DNA of 39,743 bases, from the NCBI GenBank assembly GCA_036493475.1, contig DASXPS010000077.1:1-39743 (forward strand). Reading direction: 5' to 3'. This DNA is from Sporichthyaceae bacterium (lineage in GTDB: Bacteria; Actinomycetota; Actinomycetes; Sporichthyales; Sporichthyaceae). Below the pieces are notes generated by a model. It worked only from the letters and a program-made list of their open reading frames with translations. It was not told the origin of the DNA and did no database searches. Made by a program: the position numbers and the translations under genes. Below are positions 7,961-15,139 of the stretch, in pieces (position 1 is the stretch's first letter; each line of letters opens with the position of its first letter).

Positions 7961-9220
7961 TCAGTCCCCGGGCTCGCCGGGGCCGTACTGCGGACGGATC
8001 GCGGGGGCGCGGTCCACCGACCGGTCATCACCGGCGGGGATCGGCGCGACGGGCCCGGTGGCCGGAGCGCCGGTGCCCGGCGCGACCGTCGGCGTGCTGG
8101 AGGGCAGCGAGCTCGCCCGGTGCGACGGGCCGGACGCCGGCACCGCGGCCGGCGCGCGGTGCTTACCGGTGCCCTGCACGATGATCGGCGCGGTGGACTT
8201 CAGGCCCGGCTTGCCCGCGGCCGGCGACGGGATGCCGGGCGGCGGCTTGGGCTTCGGCTTCGGCCGGTGCTTGGGCTTCGGGCACGGCTTGAGGTTGATT
8301 GTGTGGCCGTAGGCGGGCATCGGGTCGCCGATGTACTTGCGGCACGGGCCGTACTCGATCGGCGCGACCTGTCCGGTCCACCACGAGGTGCGCTTCTCCG
8401 CCCCGTTCCAACCAAAGGAGAAGTGGATGTGCGAGTAGTGCGGGTCCGGACCGCCGTAGTGCCGCCAGCCTTGGTCGGACTCATAGACGCCCCAGATGCG
8501 ACGATTCCAGATGACGTACATGATGCCCACCCGGCGGGCGTTGACGGCGTCGTCGGCCAACAGCCAGTCGATGACCCGCTGCCCGGCCACCACGTCCTCG
8601 TAGTTGTTCGGGTTCAGCATCCAGTCCCAGGCGCGGCCTTCCTTGTGCTCGGACAGGCCGCCCTTCCCGCAGGCGCGGGTGGCGCCGCCGCTGTAGCCGC
8701 GGTTCCAGGTGCGCAGCACGAACTGCTCGAAGGCCAGCACGCCGGGCTTGATGATCGGGTCGCAGGACACCTGCGGCAGGTAGGGGCTCTTCTGCTCCAC
8801 GCCGGCGGGCAGCACCACCCGGGCGGTGGGCACCGGGGCGAAGCCGGCGTGCTGCGGGAAGGTGGCGGCATCGCCGGGGGTGGCGAGGCCGATGACGGTG
8901 GGCAGGCTGACGGCGCCGGCCACCACGCCCGCGATCCGCGCGCGCAGCGCCGGGTCGGTGCCGTCGATCAACTCGTCCTCGTTGACCGCGACCGGCGCGG
9001 TCAGCCGGCGCAACGGGTCGAGGGCGGGCGGGGCCTGGTGCTCGACCAGGTCGAAGGCGCGGGCCACGATGGCCTCCGCGGCGGCCACCGGGTCCGGGGT
9101 GACCACGGCGCGCCAGTCGGCCGCCGGCGGCAGCGTGCCGTACTGCGGCAGCGGGGCCAGCAGTTCGTCGTCACGGCGCCTGCGGCGGCGCGGAATACGG
9201 CGGACCTGCTTCGGTGACAC
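7961..9220 (-). CDS. Secreted LAS-fold (M15-like) cell-wall peptidase, ARB_07466/VldE-like C-terminal domain family
   Basis: The catalytic domain (about residues 145-285) has the metallopeptidase pattern HxxxxxxD (His192-Asp199 in SEHKEGRAWD) and a distal HxH (His264, His266 in HYSHIHFS), as in LAS peptidases that cut peptidoglycan cross-links or D-Ala peptides; NARRxGIMYVIWNRRIWG is typical of the actinobacterial branch. A very basic N-terminus (RRIPRRRRRR) and a hydrophobic segment at 94-113 suggest an inverted membrane anchor or late-cleaved signal. After the domain comes a Lys-Pro repeat (PKPKHRPKPKPK) and about 100 Pro/Ala/Ser-rich residues, which look like a wall-spanning tail. The GTG start has GGGGGA about seven bases upstream. 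Its place between pilB and pilT suggests it opens the wall for pilus assembly; this is inference. Confidence 0.8.
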   Translation of the reverse strand: MSPKQVRRIPRRRRRRDDELLAPLPQYGTLPPAADWRAVVTPDPVAAAEAIVARAFDLVEHQAPPALDPLRRLTAPVAVNEDELIDGTDPALRARIAGVVAGAVSLPTVIGLATPGDAATFPQHAGFAPVPTARVVLPAGVEQKSPYLPQVSCDPIIKPGVLAFEQFVLRTWNRGYSGGATRACGKGGLSEHKEGRAWDWMLNPNNYEDVVAGQRVIDWLLADDAVNARRVGIMYVIWNRRIWGVYESDQGWRHYGGPDPHYSHIHFSFGWNGAEKRTSWWTGQVAPIEYGPCRKYIGDPMPAYGHTINLKPCPKPKHRPKPKPKPPPGIPSPAAGKPGLKSTAPIIVQGTGKHRAPAAVPASGPSHRASSLPSSTPTVAPGTGAPATGPVAPIPAGDDRSVDRAPAIRPQYGPGEPGD

Positions 9221-9232
9221 GGTGTTCCCCCG

Positions 9233-9264
9233 GACTGATCGGTGCTGCGCTTGCCCGATCAGTC
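9233..9264. repeat. Perfect 10-base inverted repeat before the peptidase gene
   Basis: GACTGATCGG (9233-9242) pairs with CCGATCAGTC (9255-9264) across a 12-base loop, 13-44 bases upstream of the peptidase GTG on the minus strand. Further CCGAT/ATCGG boxes follow at about 9273-9336. It may be an operator or a 5' UTR hairpin, or a terminator separating pilB from the peptidase gene; no T-run follows in the minus direction. Confidence 0.5.
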
Positions 9265-9383
9265 TTTGCGCGCAGAACGTCCGCCGATCACCCGATACGT
9301 CCGAATCGGTGACGCATTCGACCGATTTGCACGCTCACCAACGCGGACAATTCACCCGTCCGGCCCAGCCCCGATCAGGTGGG

Positions 9384-11063
9384 TCAGGCGACGACGCGGA
9401 GGATTTCCTCGACGGAGGTCAGGCCGCGGCGGACCTTGAGCCAGCCGTCGTCGCGCAGGGTGGTCATGCCGTCGGCCACGGCCACCCGGGCGATCTCGTC
9501 GCTGGTTGCCCGGGCCACCGCCAAGCGTTCGATCTCCTCGCTGACCGTCATGACCTCGTGCAACGCCATCCGACCGCGGTAGCCGGTGCGGGCGCACTGC
9601 GTGCAGCCGACCGGCCGGTACAGCAGCGGTGGGCCGTCCTGCACCGGGAATTGCAACTCGGCCAGCTCGGTCATCGTCGGGGTGTACGGCACCCGGCACG
9701 AGGTGCAGAGCATCCGACACAACCGCTGGGCCAGGATCGTGTCCACCGCCGACCCGACCAGGAAGGGCTCGATGCCCATCTCGATCAACCGGCCGATGGC
9801 TGACGGGGCGTCATTCGTGTGCAGCGTGGTCAGTACCAGGTGGCCGGTCAGCGCGGACTCGACCGCGATCTGCGCGGTCTCGTGGTCGCGGATCTCACCG
9901 ATCAGAATCACGTCGGGGTCGGCGCGCAGGATCGAGCGCAGGGCCTTGGCGAACGTCAACCCGGCCTTGGGGTTGGTCTGCACCTGATTCACCCCGGCCA
10001 TTCGGTACTCCACCGGGTCCTCGACCGTGATGATGTTGACCTCGGGCCGGTTCAGGATGTTCAACGTCGCGTACAGCGTGGTCGACTTACCCGACCCGGT
10101 CGGCCCGGTGACCAGGATCATCCCGTACGGCTTCTGGTAGGCCGTCTGGTAGCGCGCGAAGTTCTCCTCGGAGAAGCCCAACTCGTTCAGGCTCATCGCG
10201 GCCGTGCTGTTGTCCAGGATGCGGGCGACGATTTTCTCGCCCCACACCGTGGGCAACGTGGCCAACCGCAGGTCGATCTTGCGGCCCTGGTGGTTGACCG
10301 ACAGCCGCCCGTCCTGCGGCACCCGCCGCTCGGCGATGTTGATGTCGGCCATGATCTTCAGCCGGGAGATCACGCCGGACTGCAGCGACTTCGGCGATCG
10401 GTGCGCCTCGTGCAGCACACCGTCGATCCGGTAACGCACTCGCAGGTCGGTCTCGGTCGGCTCGATGTGGATGTCCGAGGCACGGTCGGTGATCGCCTGC
10501 GAGATCAGCAGGTTCACGAACCGCACGATCGGCGCCTCGGAGGCCACCGCGGTGAACCCGGCGAGATCCGTCGCCTCCTCGACCTCCTGGGTGGAGATCG
10601 TGCTGGTCAGATCCGACAGCTCGCTCTCGGCGCGGAAGATCTGATTGATCCGGGCGGCGATGTCCTCCTGCGCCGCGACCGCGAACCGGATACGACACCG
10701 GGTGATCCGGGACAGGTCGTCCTTCAGCTCGATGTTGCCGGCCTGCGCCAACCCGACGGCGACCACCAGTTCGGAGTCGGCGAAACCCAACGGGAGCACG
10801 CCGTAGCGGCGCGCCTGATCGCCGGGCAACCGGGTGGTGGCGGTGGGGTCGATGGCCACCGTGCCCACGTCCACCCACGACAGGCCGAGTTTCGCGGCCT
10901 GCACCTGCATCAACTCGGTCTCGTGGAGCCGACCCTGCTCCATCAGCACGTCCAGCGCGCCGCGGCCGTCGCTGGCGCCGACCGCCATCGCGTGGGCGAG
11001 CGCGTCGGGGTTGATCAGTTCCGCGTCGAGCAGGGCGCGCAGGGCAAGACTGTCCGAGGTCAC
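9384..11063 (-). CDS. pilB: Type IV pilus assembly (extension) ATPase PilB
   Basis: At 559 residues this is a full-length PilB/GspE-type ATPase. Residues 1-145 form an N-terminal T2SSE/MshEN-like domain. The ATPase core has Walker A GPTGSGKST (320-328), the Asp box DPDVILIGEIRD (382-393) and the His box TGHLVLTTLHTND (406-418). A zinc site typical of PilB/GspE follows: Cys453-x2-Cys456 and Cys487-x2-Cys490, then GYRGR. It powers pilin polymerisation on PilC. The start ATG overlaps the stop of rsiG (ATGA, 11060-11063), so its translation is coupled to that gene. The Arg/Gly positions of the c-di-GMP binding MshEN motif are not in register (GALDVLMEQG), so direct c-di-GMP binding is doubtful. 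Confidence 0.97.
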   Translation of the reverse strand: MTSDSLALRALLDAELINPDALAHAMAVGASDGRGALDVLMEQGRLHETELMQVQAAKLGLSWVDVGTVAIDPTATTRLPGDQARRYGVLPLGFADSELVVAVGLAQAGNIELKDDLSRITRCRIRFAVAAQEDIAARINQIFRAESELSDLTSTISTQEVEEATDLAGFTAVASEAPIVRFVNLLISQAITDRASDIHIEPTETDLRVRYRIDGVLHEAHRSPKSLQSGVISRLKIMADINIAERRVPQDGRLSVNHQGRKIDLRLATLPTVWGEKIVARILDNSTAAMSLNELGFSEENFARYQTAYQKPYGMILVTGPTGSGKSTTLYATLNILNRPEVNIITVEDPVEYRMAGVNQVQTNPKAGLTFAKALRSILRADPDVILIGEIRDHETAQIAVESALTGHLVLTTLHTNDAPSAIGRLIEMGIEPFLVGSAVDTILAQRLCRMLCTSCRVPYTPTMTELAELQFPVQDGPPLLYRPVGCTQCARTGYRGRMALHEVMTVSEEIERLAVARATSDEIARVAVADGMTTLRDDGWLKVRRGLTSVEEILRVVA

Positions 11064-11575
11064 TTGACCGGCGGCAGCGCCGAGAGCGCGGCGGCCGGAT
11101 CCTCCTTGTATCGCGTGATGAGTTCGGCGGTCGCCTCATCGATCCGCTCGAACAGCGCCTTGCGGTACGCGGTCAGCTTCTCCTCGGCGGCGCGCAACCG
11201 GGACATCGCCTCGGCCACCGCGTCCGGATCGTGCGGGTCGATCTCGGTAACCCACATCCACTCCGACTCCGGCAGGTCCGGCAGCGGGTCGGCGGACCGG
11301 ATCGAGGACAGCGCGGTACGCGAGGCCCCGGTACCGGTGTCGCCCAGTACCTTGATCAACTGAGGCAGCGTCAGCGAGCCCTGGGTGCCGGAGCCGGCGG
11401 CCAGCAGGTCCAACCGGGCGTGCACCAGGCGACGCCAGTAGGAGACCTTGTCCTCCTCGGACTGCAGGTTCTTGCGGTAGGCGCGCAGCGTCGGCAAATC
11501 CATCGCGGCCAAATGCCGCGGTGCGTCGTGCGACATCGATACTCCCGAGGTGCGCGCAGGTGGAATCGCACTCAT
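11060..11575 (-). CDS. rsiG: RsiG-like c-di-GMP-dependent anti-sigma factor (twin-motif type)
   Basis: RsiG proteins bind c-di-GMP with two E(x)3S(x)2R(x)3Q(x)3D repeats, one on each helix of an antiparallel coiled coil, and in that form hold WhiG. Here helix 1 has Glu41, Ser45, Arg48, His52, Asp56 and helix 2 has Glu131, Thr135, Arg138, Phe142, Asp146: both repeats keep the exact spacing and the E, R and D positions, with Ser/Thr conserved and the Gln replaced by His or Phe. The 171-residue start (ATG 11575) is chosen because it overlaps the pilT2 stop as ATGA; a later ATG at 11536 is possible and an upstream extension of the frame is not credible. It is coupled at both ends, to pilT2 and pilB. 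A WhiG-type sigma gene lies at 17519-18247. The family call is mine from motif spacing; c-di-GMP binding with the altered residues is not certain. Confidence 0.8.
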   Translation of the reverse strand: MSAIPPARTSGVSMSHDAPRHLAAMDLPTLRAYRKNLQSEEDKVSYWRRLVHARLDLLAAGSGTQGSLTLPQLIKVLGDTGTGASRTALSSIRSADPLPDLPESEWMWVTEIDPHDPDAVAEAMSRLRAAEEKLTAYRKALFERIDEATAELITRYKEDPAAALSALPPVK

Positions 11576-12675
11576 CGTGTCACGACCTCCGCTCGAGCCG
11601 CGGCCATACCGGCCCGCCGCAACATCACCGACAAGTCGTGCGGACGGCTGGCCACCAATTTGGCGTCCTCGATGTCCACGACTCCCTCCATCACCAACCG
11701 GCACAGGTCCTGGTCGAACGTGTGCATGCCCGAGTACGACCCCGCGGCGACAAGATCCGGGATCGTGTCGGTCTTCTCCGGGTCGGCCACCGCCTCGGTG
11801 ATGCGCGCGTCCGCCACGGCGACCTCCATCACCGCGACCCGGCCGCTGCCGTCCGCGCGCGGCACCAGCCGTTGGCAGACGATGCCCTTCAGCGCCGCGG
11901 CCAACGACAGCCGAACCTGGCGCTGCTCGTGCTCGGCGAAGAAGTCCACGATGCGGTTCACCGTCTCCCGGGCATCGGTGGTGTGCAGCGTGGCCATCAC
12001 GAAGTGACCGGTTTCCGCGGCGGCCAACGCCGCCCGCACTGTCTCGGTGTCGCGCATCTCCCCGATCAGGATCACGTCGGGGTCCTGGCGCATCGCGGCG
12101 CGCAGCGCGGTGTGAAAATTGCGGGTGTCCGCGCCGATCTCGCGCTGCGACACCGCGGCTACTTTGTCGGTGTGCATCACCTCGATCGGGTCCTCGATGG
12201 TGACGATGTGCACCGCGCGGTTGACGTTGATCGCGTCGACCATCCCGGCCAGCGTGGTGGTTTTCCCCGAGCCGGTCGGTCCGGTCACCAGCACCAGCCC
12301 ACGCGGCTCGAGCGCCAGCTTGGTCAGCACCGGCGGCATGCCGAGTTCGTCCAGCGTCAGCGGCGATTCGGTGATGTGCCGCAGGACCGCGGCCACCTCG
12401 CCGCGGGTGCGGTAGACGTTCACCCGGAAGCGGCCCGCGTTCGGCACGGCCAGTGCGAAGTCGACCTCGTTGGTCTCGGCGAACCGGTCGGCCAACTCGA
12501 ACGGGATGATCGGCAGCACCAACTCGGCGACCTCGGCGGGGGACAGGTTGTCCTCCCGCACCAGGACAAGTGTCCCGGAGATCCGTAGTCGTGGCGGGCT
12601 GCCCGGTTTGAGGTGCAGGTCCGAGGCGGCGTTGGCCACCACAGCACGCAGATATGGCGCGAGCGCGAACGTCAT
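11572..12675 (-). CDS. pilT: Second PilT-type ATPase (PilT2/PilU-like)
   Basis: This 367-residue ATPase has standard PilT length: N-terminal PAS-like region from residue 8 (LRAVVANAASDLHLKPG), Walker A GPTGSGKTT (132-140), Asp box DPDVILIGEMRD (198-209) and His box TGHFVMATLHT (222-232). The C-terminal PilT signature AIRNLIRE is not kept (DARITEAV instead), which is also the case in PilU-type accessory retraction ATPases; the other PilT at 6496-7854 keeps it. It is the first gene of the minus pilus arm. No Shine-Dalgarno sequence precedes the ATG and a WhiG-like promoter ends six bases upstream, so the mRNA may be leaderless. Its stop overlaps rsiG. Confidence 0.93.
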   Translation of the reverse strand: MTFALAPYLRAVVANAASDLHLKPGSPPRLRISGTLVLVREDNLSPAEVAELVLPIIPFELADRFAETNEVDFALAVPNAGRFRVNVYRTRGEVAAVLRHITESPLTLDELGMPPVLTKLALEPRGLVLVTGPTGSGKTTTLAGMVDAINVNRAVHIVTIEDPIEVMHTDKVAAVSQREIGADTRNFHTALRAAMRQDPDVILIGEMRDTETVRAALAAAETGHFVMATLHTTDARETVNRIVDFFAEHEQRQVRLSLAAALKGIVCQRLVPRADGSGRVAVMEVAVADARITEAVADPEKTDTIPDLVAAGSYSGMHTFDQDLCRLVMEGVVDIEDAKLVASRPHDLSVMLRRAGMAAARAEVVTR

Positions 12676-12681
12676 ACCCAG

Positions 12682-12709
12682 TTGTCGGTTGCCGCGTCGC
12701 GTGGCTTTA
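12682..12709 (-). promoter_or_regulatory. Candidate WhiG/FliA-type promoter for the minus pilus arm
   Basis: Read on the minus strand: TAAA (12709-12706), a 16-base spacer, then ACCGACAA (12689-12682). The FliA/SigD/WhiG family consensus is TAAA, about 14-16 bases, GCCGATAA or GCCGATAT. Six of eight -10 positions match. The -10 box ends six bases before the pilT2 ATG, implying a leaderless or nearly leaderless transcript. Confidence 0.5.
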
Positions 12710-12767
12710 GGCCGAATGGGCGCCGATCATGCGCAGCGTTTGGGCGGCGTTGGGTGGGTGGGCGGGG

Positions 12768-12795
12768 TCAAGGTCGGCCCGAGGGCATCCGATAT
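12768..12795 (+). promoter_or_regulatory. Candidate WhiG/FliA-type promoter for the pilMNOD arm
   Basis: TCAA (12768-12771), a 16-base spacer, then TCCGATAT (12788-12795), which matches the SigD/WhiG -10 (GCCGATAT) at seven of eight positions. The spacer length is the same as in the divergent candidate at 12682-12709 and both spacers end in GGCA. The pilM GTG is 48 bases downstream of the box. Confidence 0.45.
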
Positions 12796-12843
12796 CAGCG
12801 GCAACACGCATGGTGCGTGGGTCGTGAAATGCGCAGGTGATCG

Positions 12844-13935
12844 GTGAACCGCCCGTTCGATCGCAACATCGTGGCCCTGGACATCGGAAGTTCCGGCGTG
12901 CGCGCCGGGCAGTTCGCCATCAGCGGCCGCCGCCCGCGACTGGACCGTTACGCCACCGCGCCGCTGCCCACCGGGGCGGTGACTGCCGGGCTCATCGTCG
13001 ACCCCGCCGCCGTCGGCAAGGCACTCAAGCAGTTGTGGTCGGCGGGCAAGTTCAACACCAAGCAGGTGGTGTTCTCCGTCGCCAACGACCGGGTGCTGGT
13101 CCGTCAGTTGGACCTGGACTGGATGGAACCGGCCGACTTCCGCAAGGCACTCGCCTACTCCGTCGCCGACCAGATCCCGATGACGCTGGACGACGCGAAC
13201 CTCGACTACCACGTGCTCGAGGACATCGCCGCGGTGCCCGAATTCGGCCTGGACCGCACCCTGCGCATCCTGTTGGTCGCGGCGACCCGGGACATGGTGG
13301 AGACCTTCTCCAGCGCACTGGACATGGCCGGGCTCTCACCGGTGCACGCGGAGCTGGCGCCGTTTGCGCTGATCCGCGCCGCCGCCCCGACTACGCTGCC
13401 CACTGCCGCGGACACCGCCGAGGCCATCGTGGACATCGGCGCGGACACCCTCACCGTGGTGGCGCACACCGGCGGCCGGCCGCGCTTCGTGCGCACCGTC
13501 GGGTCGCTGGGCGGGCGGCTCATCACCGGCGAGTTGCAGCAGAAGTTCGGCTGGTCGTTCGACGAGGCCGAGCAGGCCAAGGCGTCCTACGGCCTGCCGC
13601 GCCAACGGGCCGCCGGCGAGATCGGGGTGGACCACCCCGCACAGCGGGCGATGGAGGAGCGGGTCACCGCAGTGGTCGCCGAGGTGCGCACCACGCTGAA
13701 CTTCTTCCTCGGCGCGGGCACCGGTGTCACCCAGCTGTCCCGCATCGTGCTCACCGGCGGCGGTTCGCTGCTCGCCGGGCTGGACGAGCGCATCGGTGCG
13801 GCCATGCACACCCCGGTCGTCGGGCTGACCCCGCCGGACACCGTGAAGCTCGCCGGGGTCAAGCCGTCGGATTTGAACGGTGCCGGGTCGGTCGCGTTGC
13901 TCGCGGGCCTGGCGTTGGGGGTGGCGTCGCGTTGA
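12844..13935 (+). CDS. pilM: Type IV pilus actin-like assembly protein PilM
   Basis: PilM is the cytoplasmic actin-fold ATP-binding protein that grips the N-terminus of PilN. The phosphate-1 motif ALDIGSSGVRAG (11-22), the second DIGADTLTV segment (about 198) and the GGGSLLAGLDE adenosine motif (about 312) are in order, and 363 residues is normal length. The GTG start at 12844 is preceded by AGGTGA (12835-12840) at slightly short spacing. It opens the plus arm, divergent from pilT2, with 168 bases between the starts that contain the two WhiG-like promoter candidates. A 73-base gap separates it from pilN and begins with a GAGCGCAGCGAG motif seen again behind pilD. Confidence 0.95.
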   Translation: MNRPFDRNIVALDIGSSGVRAGQFAISGRRPRLDRYATAPLPTGAVTAGLIVDPAAVGKALKQLWSAGKFNTKQVVFSVANDRVLVRQLDLDWMEPADFRKALAYSVADQIPMTLDDANLDYHVLEDIAAVPEFGLDRTLRILLVAATRDMVETFSSALDMAGLSPVHAELAPFALIRAAAPTTLPTAADTAEAIVDIGADTLTVVAHTGGRPRFVRTVGSLGGRLITGELQQKFGWSFDEAEQAKASYGLPRQRAAGEIGVDHPAQRAMEERVTAVVAEVRTTLNFFLGAGTGVTQLSRIVLTGGGSLLAGLDERIGAAMHTPVVGLTPPDTVKLAGVKPSDLNGAGSVALLAGLALGVASR

Positions 13936-14008
13936 GCGAGCGCAGCGAGCTCACAGTCAACACAGTGCGATCGAGCCTCATCGGCGCACCGAGGAACGAG
14001 GGGCGTCG

Positions 14009-15139
14009 TTGAGTACGAACATCGAACTCACCAAGCCGGGTGCGATCACCCGGATCAGCACCCCGGGACCGCGGCTGGCCTCGGTCAACCTGCTCTCCCC
14101 GGCCACCCTGGAATCTCTCGCGGTGCGCCGGGTGCGCCGCCGGTTGCTCGCGGCCGGTCTGGTCGGCGCGTTGGTGGTCGGCGGTGGCTGGTTGGTCGAG
14201 GGTGCGAAGCTGCACTCCGCGCAGCACCGGCTGGCATCCGAGCAGGCGCAGACCGCGCCGCTGCAGGCGCAGCTCACGGCACTGGAGCCGGTCGCGAAGT
14301 TCTTCGCCCAGCTCGACGCGCGCAAGCAGGCCGCGTCCAAGGCGATGGCCGCCGAGGTGCTGTTCTCCAAGGCCCTGACGGACCTGAATTCCCGTACTCC
14401 GCAAGGGCTTGCGATCAACAACATGTCGGTGACGTTGACCCCGTCGGTGGTCACCTCGGTGGCCCCGCCGGTCTCGCCGCTGACGCAGGCCGGCATCGAC
14501 GCCGCCGGCAACGTCGTCACCACTTCGCCGGCCGCCGGCGCAGCCGCCGGGACCACCGCGACGACGCCCGCTGCGCCCACCGCGGCGGCGTCGTCCGCGG
14601 CCGCCGGTGCCGTGTCCTGCGCCCGCCCCGACCCGTTCCACCCGGCGGCGATCATCGGCTGCGTCACGCTGTCCGGCACCGCGCCCAGCCGGGACGTGGT
14701 CGGGCAGTTCGTGAACAACCTGAAGGCCGGCACCTACTACGCCGACCCGTTCGTCACCACCACGACGGTCACCGGCACCGACGGCGTGCAGAGCGTGCAG
14801 TTCTCGGGCAGCGTCGGCCTCACCGGTGCCGCGGTCTCCGGTCGGTATGCCGACCTGAGCTGGCTCGCCGACCCGAAGGTGCTTGCCGAGGCGGAGCAGA
14901 TGGTCGCCAAGGGCAACACCGCGAGCTCCCGGTTGGCCGCGTCGACGGCCGCTGCGCAGAAGGCGGCGAAGAAGGCCGCGGACAAGGCTGCCGCCGACCA
15001 GGCCGCCGCGGACGCCGCCGCGCAGCAGGCCGCCGAGGACGCCGCGGCCAAGCAGTTGCAGGACGCCGCCGCTGCGGCCCTGGCCGCCGCCAACGCCGCG
15101 GCCGCCAACCAGGCCAACAACTCTGGGCAGGGGAAGTAG
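14009..15139 (+). CDS. pilN: Type IV pilus alignment protein PilN, enlarged with an Ala-rich tail
   Basis: The protein has the PilN plan: a short cytoplasmic N-terminus with a VNLLSP segment (26-31) corresponding to the conserved NLLP motif that docks into PilM, one transmembrane segment at 46-63, then a periplasm-equivalent coiled coil. At 376 residues it is nearly twice the usual PilN. Additions are a Thr/Ala/Pro-rich insertion (about 165-205), a segment with two Cys (SCARPD...IIGC) and a C-terminal tail of about 65 residues that is more than half Ala with regularly spaced Lys, Asp and Gln, probably a long helix. The TTG start at 14009 follows a GAGGAACGAGGGG ribosome binding region; the frame continues upstream without a better start. 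pilO begins immediately after its stop. Confidence 0.85.
   Translation: MSTNIELTKPGAITRISTPGPRLASVNLLSPATLESLAVRRVRRRLLAAGLVGALVVGGGWLVEGAKLHSAQHRLASEQAQTAPLQAQLTALEPVAKFFAQLDARKQAASKAMAAEVLFSKALTDLNSRTPQGLAINNMSVTLTPSVVTSVAPPVSPLTQAGIDAAGNVVTTSPAAGAAAGTTATTPAAPTAAASSAAAGAVSCARPDPFHPAAIIGCVTLSGTAPSRDVVGQFVNNLKAGTYYADPFVTTTTVTGTDGVQSVQFSGSVGLTGAAVSGRYADLSWLADPKVLAEAEQMVAKGNTASSRLAASTAAAQKAAKKAADKAAADQAAADAAAQQAAEDAAAKQLQDAAAAALAAANAAAANQANNSGQGK

Noticed and set aside
8225-8290. Short tandem DNA repeat in the peptidase gene
   Set aside because: It encodes the Lys-Pro tail and is explained by coding; no separate repeat element is needed.
10629-11063. c-di-GMP binding MshEN motif in the PilB N-terminal domain
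   Set aside because: The domain fold may be present, but the Arg and Gly of the RLGxx(L)(V)xxG motif are not in register, so I do not claim binding.
9819-11363. 514-codon plus-strand open frame opposite pilB and rsiG
   Set aside because: Antisense shadow of pilB; low-information, Arg/Gly/His-rich product with no recognisable fold.
11576-11704. Extension of the rsiG frame by 43 codons
   Set aside because: The segment is Gly/Arg-rich, lies inside pilT2 and has no ribosome site; the ATG at 11575 is coupled to the pilT2 stop.
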